From the NCBI GenBank assembly GCA_905221605.1, contig CAJNDS010002800.1, positions 127,501 through 191,500 on the forward strand: a DNA stretch of 64,000 nt. The letters are read 5' to 3'. The translations under genes and the position numbers were made by a program. The stretch is from Symbiodinium natans. Taxonomy: Eukaryota > Sar > Dinophyceae > Suessiales > Symbiodiniaceae. The notes beneath the pieces are model-generated. The model saw nothing but the letters and a program-made list of their open reading frames with translations, did not search any database and was not told where the DNA came from. Shown here one piece after another: positions 57,830 to 64,000 of the stretch (the stretch's first letter is position 1; the number at the start of each line of letters is the position of its first letter).

Positions 57830-59727
57830 GTGCGGCTATCCATCTGCTTCTGGTAACATAGGTCATCAGCCATAGACGGCTCTCCAGCAGCAACTCTACG
57901 TGACGGCGTCGAGGAGTACCATTTGGCGCGTGCCAGGATGTTTCAGGCTTCCGTGACAGGAAGTCTTTGAGACAACACCTGTCAAGTGTGACAAATGCAT
58001 ACATCAAAAGGTTGAAATCCGCAAAGCTCCTCCCATCGAATGGACTGGAGATACCGGATACCGGTTGCGCAGGATCTCATGTCAGAGCTGGATCGGATAA
58101 CCCAAATCAACATCACAGCCGCTAGGAATGGTCCTAGCGCAGCTTGGCTTGGCAGCGCGAGGAGAGCGACGACTTCACACTTTGGGTTATCAATGGCTTT
58201 ACTTCAAGACGCCTGACAGCCGGAGGGTGAACGGGGTCTTTTGAGCGTGCATGATTACGTACCAGATCTTAAGTCATGGAAGCAAGTGTGGCCTGCGCTG
58301 AGGATGCGAAGCGCATTGCCGCACTGGTTCCAACAGCGCTCTCTTTCAAAAACAGGCGATCTCGGACCCATCACCATACTGGACCATACTTCATGACCAA
58401 CATCTTGGCATGGAGATGCCCGCGCAGCGAAGTACACCACCCATCGAGGTGCACACGGTTTTCATGTACAGACCACTTTCATCGAAACCATAGAAGCTGT
58501 AGGCTGCCCTGCATGCTTCACCATTACTCTTGCCCAGGGTTTCGCCAAGGACTGTGGCTCCACCGGTTTGATGTTCAACAACTTTCTAGTCGCACTGTGG
58601 GCGAGCAGGTCGGGCTACATTCTCTCAGGCAGCAGTGGCCGGCCCTTCGGAGCGAGTTGCTGAATGAACGTGGCATACCTCCCTCCAGCCTTGCGGATCC
58701 ATTCAAAGGTCTGCGAAGCCCATTTTTTTCCATCTCGTCCTTGGAGAGCCGTTTGAGTCTCCTGAGAGGGGGAATGCCCAGCAGCTTCAAAGACGATACC
58801 AACAACCGCACCAGTCACCATGGCCCAGATACGAACGCTCGACGCCTGCAGCACCTGTTTTATCAGAGAGCCCCATCCACGCACAGCCGCCGGGGCAGAT
58901 CGTCAATCGGTCCAGTGCCAGTGCCGGCGGCCGGGAGGCCCAGGTCCTCGCATCCTTCCATCTCGCAGGTCAGTGCAGCCCGGTCTCGCTGAGGGCGAAC
59001 GGCACCAGCCGCTAGCAGCATCGATTCCACGTCGCATCCCCGAGCGTTTAGGAACCAGTTCGTCACTCGTTTGACCCGGATGGGCTGCCAGATTTACCTT
59101 CCACCGCCTGTCGTCCTCCTGGTCTGATTCCTTGTGCCAGAGACGCACATTACTGCGCCTTCTTCTCTCACTGTGGCGAGCTCTGCGTAAGTTCTGAAGC
59201 TGCTGCCTCAGGGCAAAAGGTGAGACAGGTGAGGCTGAGTCATTGGCTCAAGAACAAAAAGCATGATGGTTTTTGCTTTGCATTTGGCCCATCTGCTGGG
59301 CAGTGAAGTCAGGGCAGCACAAGACCTCTAACACCAAACGCAGAAACCCCAGCTCGCAAGCGTTTCTGTTCAATATCCCTGCGGCAAAGCCCCAAAACCC
59401 AAAACCGGCGCCGAAGCCACAGACCCCGTTCTGGGTGCTCTCACGTGCCCTGTGCCCGTGAAATTGAGCCCCGAACGCAGACAAGTCATGACAAGTCGAT
59501 AGCCCCCCAAGGACCCCAGGGATGCGCAGGATGCCCAGAAGGACCGACGTGGTTCGAAGGGTTTTGCAAGAGCTCTCTAGTGCTCAGGCAAGTTCGGGAT
59601 CTCTAAGGCAAGGGGGAAAAGGGGCTCTGTCGTACCATCGGGTGTGGGGAGTGCCGGGCCGGGCTTTGCTACGGCTGCTACGGCTTCCTAAGTTTGCTTT
59701 GTTGCTCTGGTGCTTGGCTCAAGCAAG
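57830..59727. other. Stretch open on both strands
   Basis: A 238-codon plus-strand frame (58,276-58,992) overlaps minus-strand frames that also look coding (GAVVGIVFEAAGHSP, 58,615-58,884). Other plus-strand exon-like pieces are near 58,020 (VEIRKAPPIEWTGDTGYRL) and 58,160-58,235 (YQWLYFKTPDSRRVNGVF). None could be placed in a family or given a certain strand. Confidence 0.35.
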
Positions 59728-59811
59728 GACCTTGATGGCAAGCGCATTGCTGGCAAGGAGGCTCTGCAAATTTCACAGCTCCTCAAGTCCCCCGCCGCCC
59801 TGAACCCGTGA
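59728..59811 (+). CDS. Terminal exon of an unidentified gene
   Basis: AAG|G acceptor, 27 codons plus TGA: DLDGKRIAGKEALQISQLL then KSPAALNP. Well-formed coding composition. TTGGCTCAAG, the last ten bases of the dinoflagellate spliced leader, lies just upstream at 59,714-59,723. Confidence 0.42.
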   Translation, partial: DLDGKRIAGKEALQISQLLKSPAALNP

Positions 59812-60230
59812 AGCTAGAGACCTTGGCACACTTGGCACACTCGCCCGGGGTCGAGCCGGGCAGTATATCTTCAGACCCCACCGAAAAACGACCGAAATCC
59901 CTGCTTTTGTTGAGATGCTGGCTTTGTCCTTACGTTCTGAACGCTCATGGCAGGTCTCTGTGCTCCTGGCTGGTCAGACTCCCAGCCGCCGGCCGGGTAG
60001 CAGCCAGATGCCGGACAGGGCCTCAGGTCTTCTTGCAGGGCTTGACGTCACTTTGATGTCCTCATATTATTTCCCCCAAAACGAGAGTAAATGTTTGCAG
60101 CACCATCAAATGTTTTCATGATCATGGCTGCATCCCAACTCCTGCATTTCCTACATGCATGAAGCCCTAAACGCCTCAAGTATCCTAAAGTCATGCAACT
60201 GCACGTGTCCTGCTTTTTTGTGGTGGCCAG
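59812..60230. other. Intergenic or intronic stretch
   Basis: Nothing recognisable. Confidence 0.4.
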
Positions 60231-60304
60231 GTGGGCCCACCGGGGCGTGCCATAGACATCGAGCAGCGAGTCGCGGAGATGGCCATGAAGCGACTTGCTC
60301 ACAT
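60231..60304 (+). CDS. Exon of an unidentified gene
   Basis: CCAG|G acceptor and GT donor bound VGPPGRAIDIEQRVAEMAMK then RLAHM, a charged amphipathic helix. No family was recognised. Confidence 0.4.
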
Positions 60305-60679
60305 GTGCTTCTACGTTTTCTTTCCTTTGCTTACGCTGGCTTACTACCGGCACCAGAGCATCTGTGGAGTAGCAGAAGGGTTCTTAAAGTATTGTGATTG
60401 CGGTGGGCCCTACTTGGGCCTTTGGATCCGAATGCATGTGTGATTCGAGTCGTTCGAAGAAAGTTCTGCTTCAAGAACGTCTGTATTCTTAATGGCTAGA
60501 TGGCGATTCTTCATAGATCCTTAGCACAGGCTTGTACAATCTGTACAGATGTACCCGAGCATGAGCTGCATTTTTTCTGGCTCATGTGAGCCTTTGAACC
60601 CGGACCGCCCCATAGCGACACCAACCAGGTAATGGTCCCTAACCCAAGCAATTCCAAGCAAGAATCCCCTGCAGGCCCC

Positions 60680-60790
60680 TTCAAGACCACACCAAGCTCG
60701 GAGCGTCTCGAAGCCCACAGGCATTTCTTAGATGAAGCCGCTGCGGCCCGCCTAGCCAGCGCAGCGGCCCCAGAATTCTATCTACCATCA
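60680..60790 (+). CDS. Candidate exon, Ala-rich helix
   Basis: The frame reads ERLEAHRHFLDEAAAARLAS then AAAPEFYLPS. Helical and coding-like; boundaries are approximate. It may continue the gene with the exon at 60.2 kb. Confidence 0.3.
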
Positions 60791-61902
60791 AAGCTTACCA
60801 TCAAATCTGCTGACGAGAACCTGTGGGAGGAATCTGAGACTCCGTGAGGTGTTCCAAGACCGGTCCCGACTGGGCTGTGATCTGGTGCGGGACTTTCAGG
60901 ACCTGTTGAGTGTTGACATCCCGGATTTTCGGATTGCAGGGCCCCTTTTCGGCAAATTTGGATGAGCTCTTGGATGATGGCTGGTGGTTTGTTGAAGTGT
61001 TTCTTTTGCATTTGCTTTTCAATTCTGGGCAGGGGTGAGGGGTGGGGTTCAGACATCCCCGAAATCCGAAACACGAAAGGACCTTGACGAACACCTGTCG
61101 GCCTCAAACAAGCCGTCGGCGCTTGTGAGCATGAAGCTGTCTGAGCAGCTTGGGCCTGGAAAGGGGAAGGGAAGGGGAAGAGGACGCCTCTGTTGCGGGG
61201 GTTGGTTTGCTTTTTTTGGCAACGTGGCGCTCGCTTTTTTGTAAGTTGCAGAGCTTCTGAGTGCGCATCTCGTTGGAGTTCACTATCGTGCTTGTGGAAG
61301 TAACATGTTTGCGTTGGTTCGATTTTTTGTGCATGAAGCCTTTGTGCACGAGGCTGAGATCAGGCCGACCGATTGGCCCGAGCCCCAAGATAAGGTGTAG
61401 TCTGGGAATAGACCGGAAAATTACGTTCTGGCGTTCCTGCATGCAGATCCTTGTATGGCATTTCCAGAAGAAGCCAACCCCTTACGACAACCCTATGAAT
61501 TTCACCCGTTTTTGATAGCATTCACGAGTGTCAACAGGCTTTAACAGAGTTGTGCCTCCACCTCAGTTCCGACCGGCGTCCTCGGACAGGCTTTGGTACC
61601 TTCGGAGACACTTGCCTTGCCTGCCTCAAGTGTTCGTGTCCAAGTTCGGACCGACAATCTGCAGCCACGTAGTCACACTCAAAAAACTCAATAACACTCA
61701 CTAGAGGTTTCGATTCGAACCTACAATTCTCGAGCTGTGCATGGCATCCGGGAATTGGTTTCTCCAGCCCCGGCGCCATGAAGGCCTGGAGATTGCCTGC
61801 CGGCAGACGTAGGGACAGACAAATGTACGTGGAGCTGATCGGCATCGTGCTTTGCAAGTAGGGGAGTAAAGCAAGAAGTTGGAGTTGGAGTGTGGAGGTA
61901 GC

Positions 61903-61995
61903 ATGACAGCAGCACAAGCTGTGCAGGCGAAGCCCAAGCCAAAAGCCAAGAAGGACAAAGATGCGAAAGGCGTCAAGCCCAAAGAGAGTGCCAAG
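61903..61995 (+). CDS. Candidate first exon, Lys-rich protein
   Basis: ATG opens a 31-codon stretch (MTAAQAVQAKPKPKAKKDKD then AKGVKPKESAK) ending before a GC that would be a donor. Basic, Lys/Pro/Ala-rich and likely disordered, as in N-termini of nucleic-acid-binding proteins. No family was recognised. Confidence 0.35.
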
Positions 61996-64000
61996 GCCGG
62001 ACCTTGGTTTTCAGATTCTGGCTATACCTAGGGGAGAATCCAGAAGTATCCGTGTTCTCCAATGTCTTCCAATGTTCGAGAGGAATTTGGGTTTCCTTTT
62101 CGTCGAAACGAAACAGCCTTGTCAAGCGGAGGCCCGCTCCAGGGTTGGTCAACCCCGAAGCCTGAATGCACGAGAAGCCCTGACAGCCCTGCAGCTCCAT
62201 TCTCGTGCGGGGGGGGGGGGGGGGGGGGGGGGGAATGCCGAGTCGGCAAAGTTCATGGGACGTCAAATACCCCTTGTGCAGCACAGCATCCCCTTTTTAT
62301 TAATTAAGTACCTTGCACGAGTTTCGTCAACTTCTTTGAACTTAACGACAGGCACTCCAGATCCCAAACTATAAAAAGAGAAACCCGATTGGTTTCTAGT
62401 TCCTGGTCCTGGCATGCTCTGAGCGCACCGTCAGTGCCCTTTCTAGTATGATGGGGTCACTTTGCTCCTTGCGTCTCATGACGTTTATGTCTTATGTATG
62501 TTTGCACTGACATTTTGACTTCTTCAATGAGTGGTGTCTGCTTGAACGGTGTCCCTGCAAGACGTTGCATCGACTTTCGGGTCCTACACAGGCCGGGATA
62601 CTAGGGGCACAAGGTTTTTCGGAAATCTCCAGCCCACTTCACCCTCGCGACCTACGTACCCTTCCTGGTGAAATACCTTTCGACTGTTCCTTCTTCACCG
62701 TCGGTCTTCAGTGCTACCGATAAGTTCGAGGGACCTCCCTCTGCAGCTACTAGTCGCTACCAACGCACAGTTTAGGGCGGGTGCTGGCTTCAATCGAGGC
62801 TTTCGTTGCGCCGACTAGGCGGTTATGGACCACGCTCTAGACGCGGAGGCAGCGCACGTTCTCCTGGACGAACGATTCTACGTGCCATCCATCGTGACGA
62901 GGAAGAACTCTTGGGCACCATCGTGTCCCTGGCGCAAAGCTATCACCGTGCAACAACCTTGGGACATCTCTGTCATTCGCTCCCGATATAGAAGCGGCTT
63001 CACGGCCTGGGCCTTGGCCATGCACCGCTATGCCGACATGCTCAACCTGGACACATCGCCTGGTGCGAAGCATTGCACGGCATAGGTTGTTGCAATCTAG
63101 GACCGGTCGTAACGTCGGGTGATGTAGCTGCTCCGAGTGCAGTCGCTCCTTCGGGCGGGTAGTCGCCATGGCTTCTAATCGCGTCTGCGTGCGTGGCAGC
63201 ATGCGCATGAAGCGTTAGTGGAACCAAGGGCACTGGGTGATAGGTGAGACCAAGGGAATGCAACTATGACAGTTTTGTTCCGTTGCGCACCCCGAGGTCG
63301 GCTTGTTTCGGAAAGTCCTTCTGAAGGTGTAGATCATCAAGTCCTGGAGCTGCGCAGGCCCCTCTTTTTATATACGACATGGGGTCAACAAAGAGCGGGG
63401 AGGGGGGGGGGGGTTAAGAAGAACAAGGGAGGTGGGGGGGTTCACAAAAAGTCGTTGTGGTCAAAAAAGGATTTGGATCATCAAAAAAAACTTCGCCTGA
63501 CGAATGATGGACCGCTGCACATGAGAGCTTTGACTCCATCTGAATCCAAAATCCAAATCCGCTGCTCGCAAGGTCGAGCCAGAAAGGAAAGAGGAGCCGG
63601 CAAAGCCTGAAGAAGCTCCCTGTCTCATGAAAAACTATGAAGGCCCGTAAAGAATTGCGTGTTTGGAAGGTTAAGGCTCAGGGTGGCACAAAGTAGATTG
63701 GCATGGTTGCGCAATAAGTGGGTTTTCGGGTTGAGGATTCGATTTATGTATACCATTGTCTTGAAATTTGGCACACAGCAAGGTGATGTTAAGGACGCAC
63801 TCTTCCGCTGCCTCATGGCAACACCGGACATACGCACTTGTAGCTAGAGGCCATGCCCAGTGGAAGTTGCTGTAATAGCAGAACCAAGATTAAAGCTTCG
63901 AGACACAAACACCGCGTTGCCCCAAGGGTGCCCCAAGCTCCCCCGCGGCTGGATCCGGAGTTGCGGCGGCCCGCCAGATGCGCAGCAAGGTCCCTTGGGA
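61996..64000. other. Unresolved end of window
   Basis: An 86-codon plus-strand frame at 62,825-63,085 and a 123-codon minus-strand frame across it are both open and unrecognised. G runs lie at 62,209-62,233 and about 63,402-63,413. The sequence ends without a supported gene. Confidence 0.4.
62209..62233 (+). repeat. 25-base G homopolymer
   Basis: Second-longest G run of the window. Confidence 0.95.

Noticed and set aside
62825-63085. 86-codon plus-strand frame as a possible retroelement fragment
   Set aside because: No reverse-transcriptase, integrase or protease motif could be seen on either strand.

Overview
The window looks like nuclear DNA of a photosynthetic dinoflagellate, most likely of the Symbiodiniaceae or a relative. 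Protein-coding sequence is cut into many very small exons. Where protein continuity fixes the boundaries, introns start with GT, GC or GA and end AG, nearly always with G as the first exon base. Every recognised gene lies on the + strand. A thylakoid protein is encoded here behind a signal-plus-transit presequence. Microsatellites and long G runs are common. No rRNA, tRNA, CRISPR or bacterial-style operon was found. All exon boundaries were inferred by eye from reading-frame continuity and family similarity; none is backed by transcripts.

Layout. 0-4 kb holds repeats and weak exon candidates. 4.5-5.6 kb is the C-terminal part of a FYVE zinc-finger protein. 6.7-7.8 kb is most of a PAQR/hemolysin-III-type seven-helix membrane protein. 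8.65-8.93 kb is a single-exon gene for a plastid-targeted PsbM-like photosystem II subunit. 11.9-12.7 kb is the end of an unidentified gene. 13.1-19.3 kb is 4-hydroxyphenylpyruvate dioxygenase (HPPD) in about 23 tiny exons, with further helical exons running to 21.6 kb. 22-30 kb contains ends of several small unidentified genes. 33.7-38.4 kb is a tandem array of three fucosyltransferase-like genes. 39.8-43.8 kb is an asparagine-synthetase-type amidotransferase gene. 44.8-49.3 kb carries exons including a glycosyltransferase-like DxD exon. 50-55 kb is mostly non-coding and repeat-rich. 55.2-57.8 kb holds an RNA-recognition-motif protein. 58-64 kb holds scattered exon candidates.

The genes do not form an obvious pathway. 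HPPD makes homogentisate, the precursor of plastoquinone and tocopherol, so HPPD and the PsbM-like protein both serve the plastid. The fucosyltransferase-like array and the DxD exon suggest glycan synthesis. The most informative features are the mosaic evolution of the fucosyltransferase-like array, the inserted helical segment in HPPD, and a set of phase-matched introns with GC or GA donors.
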